From NCBI GenBank assembly GCA_963618055.1, contig CAVERI010000040.1, positions 1 to 24,829 on the forward strand: a stretch of DNA of 24,829 nucleotides, in the 5' to 3' direction. The stretch comes from SFHK01 sp963618055. Lineage in GTDB: Bacteria; Bacillota; Clostridia; Christensenellales; Aristaeellaceae. Positions 1-8,272 of the stretch are shown piece by piece (positions within the stretch are counted from its first letter, which is position 1; every line of letters begins with the position of its first letter). The notes under the pieces were generated by a model that was given only the letters and a program-made list of their open reading frames with translations, did no database searches and was not told where the DNA came from. A program made the position numbers and the translations under genes.

Positions 1-296
1 GCGACGCGGGTGCGGGTGTCGGAGTTTTCAATCAGCTGGCCGAAGCCGTACATGCAGAAGGAGCTGCTCCACGAGGTGAGCGAGCCGACGACCATGATCA
101 CGATGCCGCCGACGATGCCGGGGGTTCCACCGAGGTAAAATCCGATCGGATCTACGTATCCTTGGAAGGGAGACGGTCTGCTGACAGTCACGCCGATGAC
201 CACCATAATGATCCCGGAAAGCAGGGATGCGATGATGCCGAGCCAGCACAGAACCTTCGCGAGCGTCTTGATTTTGCGGCCGATGTTGCTGAACAT
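1..296 (-). CDS. Small membrane protein of unknown function (partial, C-terminus outside window)
   Basis: The frame opens at the ATG at 296 and stays open to the window edge, so about 98 residues of the N-terminal part are seen. The ATG is preceded by an AGGAGGAAC ribosome binding site and a near-consensus promoter at 331-358, which fixes the start. The protein begins with a basic segment (MFSNIGRKIKTLAK), then a hydrophobic helix at about residues 14-38. A glycine-rich second hydrophobic segment lies near residues 55-72 and is followed by a Trp/Ser-rich stretch (TSWSSSFCMYGFGQLIENS). It resembles short uncharacterised membrane proteins common in Clostridia, but I cannot assign a function. 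It is a separate transcription unit downstream of the fumarate operon terminator. Confidence 0.75.
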   Translation of the reverse strand, partial: MFSNIGRKIKTLAKVLCWLGIIASLLSGIIMVVIGVTVSRPSPFQGYVDPIGFYLGGTPGIVGGIVIMVVGSLTSWSSSFCMYGFGQLIENSDTRTRV

Positions 297-330
297 GAGG
301 GTTCCTCCTGATTTTATTTTTTATATAATT

Positions 331-358
331 ATTATAGCATGTACAGGCGAATTGTCAA
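331..358 (-). promoter_or_regulatory. Sigma-70-type promoter for the membrane protein gene at 1-296
   Basis: On the minus strand there is TTGACA (353-358), a 16-base spacer and TATAAT (331-336). Both hexamers match the vegetative consensus exactly. A start about 7 bases downstream gives a leader of roughly 30 bases carrying the AGGAGG site. The surrounding DNA is AT-rich compared with the genes. Confidence 0.85.
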
Positions 359-381
359 TGAAAATATGAAAAGAAATGGAC

Positions 382-416
382 AAAAATACGGCGCCGTCAC
401 CCGAGGATGACGGCGC
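382..416 (-). terminator. Rho-independent terminator of the mdh-fumC-hdr-flx-tfr operon
   Basis: A perfect 9-bp stem (GCGCCGTCA at 391-399 with TGACGGCGC at 408-416) encloses an 8-base loop. On the minus strand it is followed by a T-rich run (complement of 382-387). It lies 18 bases after the stop codon of the last operon gene, so it closes the operon and separates it from the next promoter. Confidence 0.85.
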
Positions 417-434
417 ACGGAAGCGCGGGGAAAA

Positions 435-737
435 TCAGTTCTTGGTCTGAGCGGCGATCTTGTCCAGCTTGGTGTTGCGGAAGTACAGGCTTACGTCGAT
501 GGAGATGGCGAGGAAGTTGAAGCAGTACGCGCACAGCGCCAGCCAGTACAGCCAGTTCTTGGTCTCCGGCGGGAAAGCGGCCTTGCGGACGATGCCGAAG
601 ATGTAGCCGATGAGCAGGAAGATCTCAAAGAAGAGGCTCTTGCCCTTGGCGGTGCGGGCGGTGTAGGACTTGCGGATGGAGATCGGCCACGACAGGCCGA
701 AGCAGATGATCATCAACGCTTCAAGAAGGTCAGACAT
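435..737 (-). CDS. PQ-loop (SemiSWEET-like) small membrane protein
   Basis: This 100-residue protein has three predicted membrane helices (about 4-22, 35-53 and 62-84). A PQ-loop-type segment, WPISIRKSYTARTAKGKS, lies near residues 17-34, with Pro-Ile where many relatives have Pro-Gln. PQ-loop and SemiSWEET proteins are usually half-transporters that dimerise, and clostridial relatives of this length are common. It is the last gene of the fumarate operon, 23 bases after tfrA and just before the terminator. Its ribosome site is weak (AGTAGG), so it may depend on coupling to tfrA. Substrate is unknown. Dicarboxylate exchange, or a membrane link for the otherwise soluble reductase, are guesses drawn only from position. 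Confidence 0.75.
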   Translation of the reverse strand: MSDLLEALMIICFGLSWPISIRKSYTARTAKGKSLFFEIFLLIGYIFGIVRKAAFPPETKNWLYWLALCAYCFNFLAISIDVSLYFRNTKLDKIAAQTKN

Positions 738-760
738 GATGGAAGCCTACTTTCTGTTTA

Positions 761-2359
761 TTAGTTGAACTTGCGCGTGTAGTCAGGGAGCAGCTTGGGA
801 GACGGCGTATCGCTGTCGATTCCGGCGGCCTTCAGCTCGTCGTCATATGCCTTCACGTGATCAAGCGTGAGCTTGCCGACGGTGACGGAGCGGAATTTCT
901 TGCCCGTCTGCTGACCGGCGTTGCGGCCGAACACGATGACGTCCAGCAGGCTGTTGCCCATCAGACGGTTGCGGCCATGGATACCGCCGACGGCCTCGCC
1001 CGCGACGAACAGGTTCTCAACGGAGGTCATGCCATCTGCGTTGATTTCCAGACCGCCGTTCTGGTAGTGCAGCGTCGGGTAGACGAGAATCGGGGTTTCG
1101 CGCATGTCGATGCCGAACTTCAGATACATTCTGAGCATGGCCGGCAGGCGCTTTTCCAGCGTGCCCTTGCCATGAATCATGTCGATCATCGGGGTGTCCA
1201 GCCAAACGGCCTTACCGGCGGGCGTGGGAACGCCCTTTTCACGGGTGGAGCACTCGCGGATGATGGACGCGGCGGCGACATCGCGGGTTTCCAGCGGATG
1301 CATGAAGCATTCGCCTTCGCTGTTGATGAGCTTCGCGCCCATCGAACGCACCTTTTCGGTGACCAGCGCGCCGTAAATCTGCTGCGGGAAGGCGACGCCG
1401 GTGGGATGATACTGAAGCGTGTCCTGATACAGCAGCTTCGCGCCCGCGCGGTAGCCAAGAATCAGGCCGTCCGCCGTCGCGCCGTAGTGGTTGGAGGTGG
1501 GGAAGCCCTGATAGTGCATGCGTCCCGCGCCGCCGGTGGCGATGACGACGCACTTGGCGCGCGCCACGCGAATCTCGCCGGTTTCCATGTTCAGAAGAAC
1601 CGCGCCGGCTGCTTTGCCCTCGTCGTCCTTGATCAGCTCGATCGCCGCGGTGAAGTCCACGACCGGAATACCGCGGTTCAGAACCTCGTCACGCAGCGTG
1701 CGCATGATTTCCGCGCCGGAATAGTCGGCCGCGGCGTGCATGCGCTTGCGGGAAGTTCCGCCGCCGTGGGTGGTGATCATCGTGCCGTCGGGTGCCTTGT
1801 CGAATTCAACGCCCAGACGGTTGAGCCACTGAATGGCCTCGGGGCCTTCCATGACCAGCTTGCGAACCAGCTCGGGGCGGTTGGCGTAGTGTCCGCCGCC
1901 CATCACGTCCAGATAGTGCTGGGCGGGGGAGTCGCCGGGCTTGTCGGCCGCCTGAATGCCGCCCTCGGCCATCATGGTGTTGGCGTCGCCGATGCGCAGC
2001 TTGGTGACGATCATCACGTTCGCGCCGGCTTCGTTGGCTTCGATGGCCGCGGAGGAGCCCGCGCCGCCGCCGCCGATGACCAGCACGTCCACGTCGTAAT
2101 CGATTTTGTTCAGGTTTACCTTCAGATCGAGCACGCGGCTGTGGCCTTCCAGCATCTCGTTCAGCTCAATGGGAGCTTTTTCGCCCTTGTTGGGGCCGAT
2201 TTTGATGGTGGTGAAGCCTTCGGGGCGGTAATCCGGATGGTACTGCGCGAGCAGCGCGTCCTTCTCCGCGGCCGTCATGCGGCGGGGCTCCAGCGCAACG
2301 TTCGCTTCGCGCGCCGCTTCCACCTTTTTCATGGAATCAAGCATTTCCTGCGTAAACAT
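761..2359 (-). CDS. tfrA: Fumarate reductase flavoprotein subunit, thiol:fumarate-reductase-like
   Basis: The 532-residue protein belongs to the fumarate reductase/succinate dehydrogenase flavoprotein family and should reduce fumarate to succinate in the cytoplasm. The FAD-binding GGGGAG motif is at residues 96-101. Further family motifs are MMAEGGIQAA (129-138), HPTG (318-321), ETRDVAAAS with the likely catalytic Arg359, HYQNGG (431-436) and HGRNRLMGNSLLD (461-473). The position normally holding the covalent-FAD histidine (SHT in FrdA) is Asn127, so FAD is probably bound non-covalently. An N-terminal extension of about 85 residues precedes the Rossmann fold. The start at 2359 has an AAGGGGGG site and lies 13 bases after tfrB. 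No FrdC/FrdD anchors are present. The tfr name is preferred over frd because of the hdr genes; L-aspartate oxidase is less likely given the partner iron-sulfur subunit. Confidence 0.88.
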   Translation of the reverse strand: MFTQEMLDSMKKVEAAREANVALEPRRMTAAEKDALLAQYHPDYRPEGFTTIKIGPNKGEKAPIELNEMLEGHSRVLDLKVNLNKIDYDVDVLVIGGGGAGSSAAIEANEAGANVMIVTKLRIGDANTMMAEGGIQAADKPGDSPAQHYLDVMGGGHYANRPELVRKLVMEGPEAIQWLNRLGVEFDKAPDGTMITTHGGGTSRKRMHAAADYSGAEIMRTLRDEVLNRGIPVVDFTAAIELIKDDEGKAAGAVLLNMETGEIRVARAKCVVIATGGAGRMHYQGFPTSNHYGATADGLILGYRAGAKLLYQDTLQYHPTGVAFPQQIYGALVTEKVRSMGAKLINSEGECFMHPLETRDVAAASIIRECSTREKGVPTPAGKAVWLDTPMIDMIHGKGTLEKRLPAMLRMYLKFGIDMRETPILVYPTLHYQNGGLEINADGMTSVENLFVAGEAVGGIHGRNRLMGNSLLDVIVFGRNAGQQTGKKFRSVTVGKLTLDHVKAYDDELKAAGIDSDTPSPKLLPDYTRKFN

Positions 2360-2372
2360 TGTCCGGCCCCCC

Positions 2373-3047
2373 TTACTTTTCGATGTCGCGATGGTCGTAA
2401 AGTTCCTTCAGCTCGTCCAGCGGCTTGGCCATGATGGCTTCGATCGCTTCGGTGCACAGGCCGTCCTGAATTTCCTTCACGCGGGTGTTCAGGTGCTCGC
2501 TTTCCGGGGCGATATATTTGCCGTTCAGGCGGCGAGCCAGCATAGCGACCTGCGGATGGGAGATGCCGGCGGGGCAGCGGGAGGAGCAGATGCCGCACAT
2601 CACGCAGTCAAAGGACAGCTCGGCGCACTTTTTGAAATCGCCGCGCTGCGCGTAGGCGATGTACTGCATGACGTTCAGACCCTGCGAGCAGCTCTTGGTG
2701 CACGCGTTGCAGCCGACGCAGGCGTAGATTTCCGGGTACAGCTGCATCATGATCTGCTGATCGGGCTTCGCCTTTTCGATGTCGTAGCCTTCCTTCACCA
2801 ACGGGAAGAAGGGCAGAGTCGCCACGTACATGTTGTCCTCCACCTTGGTAGAGCAGGCGAGACAGGCCTTGAGTTCCTTGTCGCCCTTCACGCGGTACAC
2901 CGTCGCGCACGCGCCGCAGAAGCCGTTGCGGCAGCCGACGCCGCGCACCAGCTTGTAGCCGGCGTACTCGAACGCTTCCATGATCGTCAGGTCGTCCGGA
3001 ACCTCGTATTTCTTGCCGTACAGGTATACATTGACCATATTTGCCAT
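2373..3047 (-). CDS. tfrB: Fumarate reductase iron-sulfur subunit (short TfrB-like, no CCG domain)
   Basis: This 224-residue electron-transfer subunit pairs with TfrA. An N-terminal plant-type [2Fe-2S] domain has C39, C44, C47 and C62. A C-terminal alpha-helical ferredoxin domain has two full CxxCxxCxxxC sites (C110/C113/C116/C120 and C148/C151/C154/C158). FrdB and SdhB have a [3Fe-4S] ligand pattern at the second site, whereas here it is a complete [4Fe-4S] pattern, as in methanogen TfrB. Methanogen TfrB also carries a C-terminal HdrB-like CCG half; this protein stops before it, and that domain is instead the separate hdrB gene upstream. The start at 3047 is chosen because GGAGGG lies just upstream; a longer frame to 3095 would run into flxA. 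Confidence 0.87.
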   Translation of the reverse strand: MANMVNVYLYGKKYEVPDDLTIMEAFEYAGYKLVRGVGCRNGFCGACATVYRVKGDKELKACLACSTKVEDNMYVATLPFFPLVKEGYDIEKAKPDQQIMMQLYPEIYACVGCNACTKSCSQGLNVMQYIAYAQRGDFKKCAELSFDCVMCGICSSRCPAGISHPQVAMLARRLNGKYIAPESEHLNTRVKEIQDGLCTEAIEAIMAKPLDELKELYDHRDIEK

Positions 3048-3060
3048 GGTGAACCCTCCA

Positions 3061-3888
3061 TCAATACTCGCTGGGCAGCTCGCCCAGTTCGTCAAACCGG
3101 AACACCGGCCCGTCCTTGCAGACGTACTTGTTGCCGATGTTGCAGCGGCCGCACTTGCCGACGCCGCACTTCATGCGCAGCTCCATCGTGGTGTAAATCT
3201 GCGTATTCACGAAGCCCAGCTCGGTCAGCGAGCCGAGCGTGAACTTGATCATGATCGGCGGGCCGCACACGAGCACGTTCTTGTCCGGGTCAAAGCCCAG
3301 TTCCTTTACATAGCTGGGAACGAAGCCGACGTGTCCCGGCCACGTGTCCTGCGCGCGATCGATGGTCAGGTGCACGTTGATGCCCTCTTCCTTTGCCCAC
3401 TCGTTCTGAATCTCGTCCAGATCAAGCAGGTCTTCCATCGAACGGGAGCCGTACACGATGTCCACGGTGCCGTAATCGGCGCGGTTCGCGCGAACGTAGT
3501 TGATCACGCTGTGCAGAGGCGCAAGGCCGACGCCGCCGGCGATAAACAGAAGATTCTGTCCCTTCAGCGCGGTGTCCACCGGGAAGCCGTTGCCGTAGGG
3601 GCCGCGGATCAGGATTTCCTGTCCAACGTCCATCTGATGCAGCCACGAGGTCAGGCAGCCGCACTTTTTGATGGAGAATTCCATAAAATCCTTCTGAGTG
3701 GGGGAGGAGGTGATGGAGAACATCGCCTCGCCCACGCCGGGGATGGAGAGCATGGCGCACTGGCCGGGTTTGTGCTCAAACACCTTGCCGCCGCCAAGCG
3801 CGTTCACGCGGAAGGTTTTGATGTCAGGTGTGTCGGTGCGGATGGCCGTTACCACGCCGAGCTGGGGAACCAGATTCTCAATCGACAT
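3061..3888 (-). CDS. flxA: FlxA: FAD/NAD(P)H-binding oxidoreductase subunit
   Basis: This 275-residue protein has the ferredoxin-NADP reductase fold of the AsrB/hydrogenase-gamma group. FAD-domain features include AMFSITSSP (55-63) and RGPYGNGFP (95-103). The nucleotide-binding side has AGGVGLAPL (117-125) and VCGPP (207-211). A C-terminal [2Fe-2S] site has C241, C246, C249 and C257. In the FlxABCD-HdrABC complex of Desulfovibrio, the FlxA-type subunit is the entry point for NADH electrons, and I infer the same here. Its start overlaps flxB by 11 bases and has a GAGGAAAG site. Taken alone it could be an anaerobic sulfite reductase AsrB, but no siroheme subunit gene is present. Confidence 0.88.
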   Translation of the reverse strand: MSIENLVPQLGVVTAIRTDTPDIKTFRVNALGGGKVFEHKPGQCAMLSIPGVGEAMFSITSSPTQKDFMEFSIKKCGCLTSWLHQMDVGQEILIRGPYGNGFPVDTALKGQNLLFIAGGVGLAPLHSVINYVRANRADYGTVDIVYGSRSMEDLLDLDEIQNEWAKEEGINVHLTIDRAQDTWPGHVGFVPSYVKELGFDPDKNVLVCGPPIMIKFTLGSLTELGFVNTQIYTTMELRMKCGVGKCGRCNIGNKYVCKDGPVFRFDELGELPSEY

Positions 3889-4915
3889 GTTTCTTTCCTC
3901 CCAGCGCCTTGATGACCTTGACGATGTTCATGTGAATCGGGCACTTCTCCACGCAGCGGCCGCAGCCGACGCAGGAGAAAACGCCGTCGTTGTTCATGGG
4001 GAAGTAGACCAGCTTGTGCATGAAGCGCTGACGGAAGCGCTCCAGCTGGGTCGGGCGGTTGCTGCCGTGCGCCATCAGCGTGAAGTCCGAATACATGCAG
4101 CTGTCCCAGCAGCGGTAGCGCTGCACGCCGTGACCGGTGTCGAAATCGCGGACGTCGTAGCACTGGCAGGTGGGGCAGACGAACGTACAGGAGCCGCAGC
4201 CCAGGCAGGCGGCGGAGAGATCCTTCCAGCGGGGAGAGTTGAACTCCTCCATCATTGCGCCGTTCTTCAGCGGTTCCACGGAAAGATCGGCCAGCGGCAG
4301 CTTCGCCATTTCCGCATGGATGCGCGCCTTTTCCGCTTCTACGGGCTGCTCGTCCGCGTCGGAGAGCAGGTCGCCCAGCAGAGCAAGCAGCTTTTCGCCC
4401 TTTTCGGTGACGGCCTTCAGATACATGGTATCGCCCACGATCCACGCATTGGCGTCGCCATCGGCGCTTTCGGCGGGATTCACGCCGAAGGTCTGGCAGA
4501 AGCAGCTTTCCTCGGGATTGCCGCAGGCCAGCACAACGAGCGTGCCGTGCTCACGGCGCGCGGCGTAGTAGGGGTCGAGCGGATCGGACAGGAAAACCAG
4601 ATCGAGCACGCCCTTGAAGCTGCGCGCGTCGCAGGCGCGAACGCCGAACACGGTGAAGGGCTCGCTTTCGGGTGCGACAGGCTTCACGTTGATGGACTTG
4701 CCGTCCATGTGGAAGCGCGCGAAATCCTCGCACTGTGGAAAGAACGCGTCCTTGGCGGATTTCACGGTCTTGGTTACGTCCAGACGCACGTTCGCGTTGG
4801 GCGTGTATTCGTCAAAATTGACCTGCTCGGCCTTCTCAATGGGCAGGTACAGCCTCTGCGCGGCAGAGATGCGATCGAAGGCCTCGGTCAGGCGCGTCAT
4901 GGAAAGTTTTTTCAC
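3878..4915 (-). CDS. flxB: FlxB: 4Fe-4S dicluster electron-transfer subunit (AsrA-like)
   Basis: This 345-residue protein has an N-terminal domain of the AsrA type (GVRACDARSFKGVLDL near 91-106). A C-terminal ferredoxin part has C237/C240/C243/C247 and C315/C318/C321/C325. It is expected to carry electrons between the FAD subunit FlxA and the Hdr core. The start is a GTG at 4915 whose last bases overlap the flxC stop (GTGA, 4 bases), with AAGGGG upstream; an in-frame ATG at 4900 is the alternative. It is a paralogue of FlxC in domain plan. The AsrA identity is the main alternative, disfavoured by context. Confidence 0.83.
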   Translation of the reverse strand: MKKLSMTRLTEAFDRISAAQRLYLPIEKAEQVNFDEYTPNANVRLDVTKTVKSAKDAFFPQCEDFARFHMDGKSINVKPVAPESEPFTVFGVRACDARSFKGVLDLVFLSDPLDPYYAARREHGTLVVLACGNPEESCFCQTFGVNPAESADGDANAWIVGDTMYLKAVTEKGEKLLALLGDLLSDADEQPVEAEKARIHAEMAKLPLADLSVEPLKNGAMMEEFNSPRWKDLSAACLGCGSCTFVCPTCQCYDVRDFDTGHGVQRYRCWDSCMYSDFTLMAHGSNRPTQLERFRQRFMHKLVYFPMNNDGVFSCVGCGRCVEKCPIHMNIVKVIKALGGKKHVD

Positions 4916-5850
4916 GCGTTTTCGCCCCTTTCCATTACGATTTTCGGGTCGGGATCGTTCTTGTCAAAGTTGACAAGCGGCGCGCGGGAGCCGGGCTCAA
5001 GACCGGCCTGATAGTCGCCGTAGAGCTCGTCGATGTCCTTGATGAACTTGCGGTTCAGAAGGTGCAGCGGAATGCCCTGCGGGCAGACGCGGCTGCATTC
5101 GCCGCAGTCGGTGCAGCGTCCGGCCACGTGGAAGGCGCGGATGATGTGGAACAGGTTCTCCTCGAAGTCGTCCGGGCTGGCCTTGGAGGCGACGCCGGAG
5201 TTCGGGTTGTCAAACACGCACTTTACACAGGAGCACGCCGGGCATACGTTGCGGCAGGCGTTGCAGCGAAGGCACTTGGAAAGCTGCGAGCGCCAGAAGG
5301 CGAAGCGCTCCTCGGGGGAGAGGGCTTCGAGCTTCTTTACCTCGTTAAAGCGATCCTCGACCTCGATGGGCTTGCGGGCTTCCTCGTCGTCGATTACCTC
5401 GTCGAAGGCGTAGAAGGTCTTGCCCTTGCAGGCGAGGCACTTGCCGAGCAGCACGGCCTGACGGTCGGTCACGTCGGCTTCCTTGCGGATGCCGAGTTTC
5501 TTCATCTTATTATAGTCCAGCATGCCCTTGCAGCCCGCGCCCACAACGCAGACCTTTTCGCGGTCGATGCGGTGCTCGGTCAGAAGCTGGTTGAAGCTCA
5601 GCGTGTCGCAGGGCTTCAGGAACACGAGCGTCTTGCCCTCCCAGTCGCGCGCCTTGATGAGGTACTTGCTCAGGTTCGCGCCGGAAAAGCCGTTGTATAC
5701 AAAGCCGTTCAGGCTCTCCTCCGTTTCGAAAAAGGCGGGCGTGAGATCATACCAGAATTCGCCTTTTTCCCAGCCGAGCACGCGCTTCACTTCGCCGGAG
5801 GCGAGCTTTTCGCGCGCAACCTTCAACATTCTTACAGCGATTCCTTGCAT
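4912..5850 (-). CDS. flxC: FlxC: 4Fe-4S dicluster electron-transfer subunit
   Basis: This 312-residue protein has the same plan as FlxB: an N-terminal domain of about 180 residues (FLKPCDTLSFNQLL at 78-91) and two [4Fe-4S] sites, C193/C196/C199/C203 and C246/C249/C252/C256. Extra cysteines follow the first site (CPACSCVKC). In Flx-Hdr complexes this subunit relays electrons within the NADH-oxidising arm. The chosen ATG at 5850 has GGGGGA upstream and overlaps flxD by 19 bases. A second ATG at 5829, just after the flxD stop, is also possible. Roles of individual Flx subunits are inferred from the family, not visible in sequence. Confidence 0.82.
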   Translation of the reverse strand: MQGIAVRMLKVAREKLASGEVKRVLGWEKGEFWYDLTPAFFETEESLNGFVYNGFSGANLSKYLIKARDWEGKTLVFLKPCDTLSFNQLLTEHRIDREKVCVVGAGCKGMLDYNKMKKLGIRKEADVTDRQAVLLGKCLACKGKTFYAFDEVIDDEEARKPIEVEDRFNEVKKLEALSPEERFAFWRSQLSKCLRCNACRNVCPACSCVKCVFDNPNSGVASKASPDDFEENLFHIIRAFHVAGRCTDCGECSRVCPQGIPLHLLNRKFIKDIDELYGDYQAGLEPGSRAPLVNFDKNDPDPKIVMERGENA

Positions 5851-6281
5851 CTCAGATCCCCCAACTTCACATTCTCGCCAAGCTCGGTTACGGTCTTGAC
5901 GAAGTCGTTCATGACGGAAGCGAACTTCACGCCCTCGGCGGCGGAAACCCACTCCACGCGGGTGCGCGCGCGCTCAATGCCCAGATAGTCCAGCATGCTG
6001 AACAGCGTCGTCATGCGGCGGCGGGCGTAGTAGTTGCCGGTGGTGTAGTGGCAGTCGCCCGGATGGCAGCCGCAGATAATCACGCCGTCCGCGCCGCGCT
6101 GGAACGCGCGCAGGATGAACAGCGGATTTACGCGGCAGGAGCAGGGCACGCGGATGATCTTCACATCCGCCGGGTAGGTCAGACGGCTGGTGCCCGCCAG
6201 ATCCGCGCCCGCGTAGCTGCACCAGTTGCAGCAGAAGGCGACGATCAGGGGCTTGAACGCCTTGTTTTCCGTTACTTGCAT
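5832..6281 (-). CDS. flxD: FlxD: MvhD-like [2Fe-2S] electron-transfer subunit
   Basis: The 149-residue protein is a clear MvhD/FlxD family member. It carries FCCNWCSYAGADLAG (16-30), RVPCSCRV (44-51) and GADGVIICGCHPGDCHY (63-79), which together hold the conserved cysteines. In methanogens MvhD passes hydrogenase electrons to HdrA; in bacterial Flx-Hdr complexes it connects the NADH-oxidising FlxABC arm to HdrA. Its start overlaps the end of hdrA by 10 bases and its GGAGG site lies inside hdrA, so the two are likely translationally coupled. Length and motifs are typical and the assignment is firm. Confidence 0.93.
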   Translation of the reverse strand: MQVTENKAFKPLIVAFCCNWCSYAGADLAGTSRLTYPADVKIIRVPCSCRVNPLFILRAFQRGADGVIICGCHPGDCHYTTGNYYARRRMTTLFSMLDYLGIERARTRVEWVSAAEGVKFASVMNDFVKTVTELGENVKLGDLRCKESL

Positions 6282-8257
6282 ATCGCGTCAACCTCCGCCA
6301 TGATTTCTCGATTCGTGAAGCCCTTCAGATCCATTGCGCCGGACGGACAGGCGACCGTGCACGCGCCGCAGCCCTGACATACGGCCGGGTTGACCTGCGC
6401 TACGCGCTTCACGCCGCGAACCTCGGGGCCGCGGACCTCCTTGTCCACATAGGTGATGGCGCCGTAGGGGCACACGCGTTCGCACGTCGAACAGCCGTTG
6501 CACAGAAGCTCGTTGGACTGGGCGACGCACGGGTTGGTGATCATCTTGTCCTTGCTCAGAAGGCCGATAACCTTCGCGGCGGCCGCACTGGCCTGCGCGA
6601 CGGTTTCCGGAACGTCCTTCGGGCCTTGGCAGGTGCCGGAGAGGAACACGCCGGCGGTCGGGCTTTCCACGGGGCGCAGCTTCGCGTGCGCTTCGGTGAA
6701 GAAGTCGTTGGTGTCCATGCTGGCGGTGAGCATCGTGGCCACGGAGCGGGCGGAGGGATCCGGTTCGATCGCGGTGGCGAGCACGACCATGTCGGTTTCG
6801 AGCAGAAGCTGCTCGCCGTTCAGAAGGTCGCTGCCCTGAACCATCAGCTTGTCGCCGTTCTTCCACACCTTGCCGACCATGCCCTTGATATATTCAACGC
6901 CATACTGCTCGACGGCGCGGCGGTAGAACTCGTCGAAGTTCTTGCCCGGCGTGCGCACGTCGATGTAGAAAACATGCACGTTGGTGTCGGGATACTTCTC
7001 ACGCACCAGCATCGCGTGCTTGGCGGTGTACATGCAGCAGATCTTGGAGCAGTAGCTCTTGCCGCGCTGGTCGCTGCAGCGGGAGCCGACGCACTGGATG
7101 AATACGATGTCGTGCGGGTGCTGCTTGTCGGAGGGACGCAGCAGAACGCCCTTGTTGGGGCCGGCCGCATTCATCAGGCGCTCGAATTCCAGCGACGTGA
7201 CGACGTCGGGATTGTCCGAGTAGCCGTATTCATCGTACTTGGAGGCGTCGATGGGCTTAAAGCCGGTGGCGGCGACGATCGCGCCGTACTGGCGCTCGAT
7301 GATCTCGTCCTTCTGCGTATAGTCGATCGCCTTCGCGGAGCAGATCTTCTCGCACAGACCGCACTTGCCGCTCTTCAGCTTCAGGCACTGGGTTGGATCG
7401 ATCGTGGCTACGTTCGGGATGGCCTGCGCGAAGGGAATATAGATCGCGCCGCGGGTGTTGAGACCCATGTTGAACTCGTTCAGACCCTTGCGGGAGGGGC
7501 ACTTTTCGGTGCACGCGCCGCAGCCGGTGCACTTGGTCGAGTCGACATAGCGCGCCTTCTTGCGAATCTTCACCGTGAAGTTGCCCACGAAGCCGCTGAC
7601 CGACTCGACCTCGGAATAGGTGAGCAGGTCGATCTTCTCGTTCTGCGCCGCGTCAACCATCTTGGGGGTGAGAATGCAGGCCGCGCAGTCGAGGGTGGGG
7701 AAGGTCTTGTCCAGCTGCGCCATGCGGCCGCCGATGGTGGGCGTTTTTTCAACGATGTCCACTTCAAACCCGGCGTCGGCAATGTCCAGCGCCGTCTGAA
7801 TGCCGGCGATACCGCCGCCGATGACGAGCGCGCGCTTGGTCACGGGGCTTTCGCCGGGCGTGAGAGGCGCGTTCAGCTGGACCTTGGCGACGGCGGTGCG
7901 GGCCAGAATAATGGCCTTCTCCGTCGCTTCGGCCTTGTCCTTATGAATCCAAGAGCAATGCTCGCGGATGTTTGCGATTTCTACCATATAAGGGTTCAGA
8001 CCGGCGCGCTGGGCGGTCTTGCGGAAGGTGGCCTCGTGCATGCGGGGAGAGCAGGAGCAGATGACCACGCCCGTCAGGTTGTATTCATGGATGGCGTCGG
8101 TGATCAGCTTCTGTCCGCCCTCGGAGCACATATACTGGTAATTCGCGGCGTAAACCACGCCCGGTTCGCGCTTCATCGCCTCGGCGACCGCCTGTACGTC
8201 GACGGTTGCCGCAATGTTGCTGCCGCACCAGCAAACAAATACGCCGATTCTCTGCAT
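6272..8257 (-). CDS. hdrA: HdrA: FAD-containing electron-bifurcating subunit
   Basis: This 661-residue protein is the flavin core of heterodisulfide-reductase-type complexes. In order it has an N-terminal Cys-rich domain (VCWCGSN, 8-14), the FAD motif GGGIAG (148-152 region), the HdrA hallmark DCAACILTPKM (190-200), and an inserted ferredoxin site C243/C246/C249/C253 with C299/C302/C306. Next come IQCVGSRC (387-394) and YCSKICCMYTAKHA (402-415). Two C-terminal [4Fe-4S] sites are C586/C589/C592/C596 and C627/C630/C633/C637. FAD of HdrA is the known site of electron bifurcation in methanogens, sending electrons to low-potential ferredoxin and to HdrB. It lies between flxD and hdrC, in the order expected. 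Start at 8257 follows AAAGGAGA. Confidence 0.95.
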   Translation of the reverse strand: MQRIGVFVCWCGSNIAATVDVQAVAEAMKREPGVVYAANYQYMCSEGGQKLITDAIHEYNLTGVVICSCSPRMHEATFRKTAQRAGLNPYMVEIANIREHCSWIHKDKAEATEKAIILARTAVAKVQLNAPLTPGESPVTKRALVIGGGIAGIQTALDIADAGFEVDIVEKTPTIGGRMAQLDKTFPTLDCAACILTPKMVDAAQNEKIDLLTYSEVESVSGFVGNFTVKIRKKARYVDSTKCTGCGACTEKCPSRKGLNEFNMGLNTRGAIYIPFAQAIPNVATIDPTQCLKLKSGKCGLCEKICSAKAIDYTQKDEIIERQYGAIVAATGFKPIDASKYDEYGYSDNPDVVTSLEFERLMNAAGPNKGVLLRPSDKQHPHDIVFIQCVGSRCSDQRGKSYCSKICCMYTAKHAMLVREKYPDTNVHVFYIDVRTPGKNFDEFYRRAVEQYGVEYIKGMVGKVWKNGDKLMVQGSDLLNGEQLLLETDMVVLATAIEPDPSARSVATMLTASMDTNDFFTEAHAKLRPVESPTAGVFLSGTCQGPKDVPETVAQASAAAAKVIGLLSKDKMITNPCVAQSNELLCNGCSTCERVCPYGAITYVDKEVRGPEVRGVKRVAQVNPAVCQGCGACTVACPSGAMDLKGFTNREIMAEVDAICK

Positions 8258-8272
8258 ATTGATTCGTCTCCT

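Noticed and set aside
857..2434. Long plus-strand frame opposite tfrA
   Set aside because: Same antisense artefact; every recognisable motif is on the minus strand.
3061..4915. Anaerobic sulfite reductase subunits AsrB and AsrA
   Set aside because: The two subunits resemble AsrB/AsrA, but no siroheme subunit follows, and they sit directly beside flxC, flxD and hdrABC.
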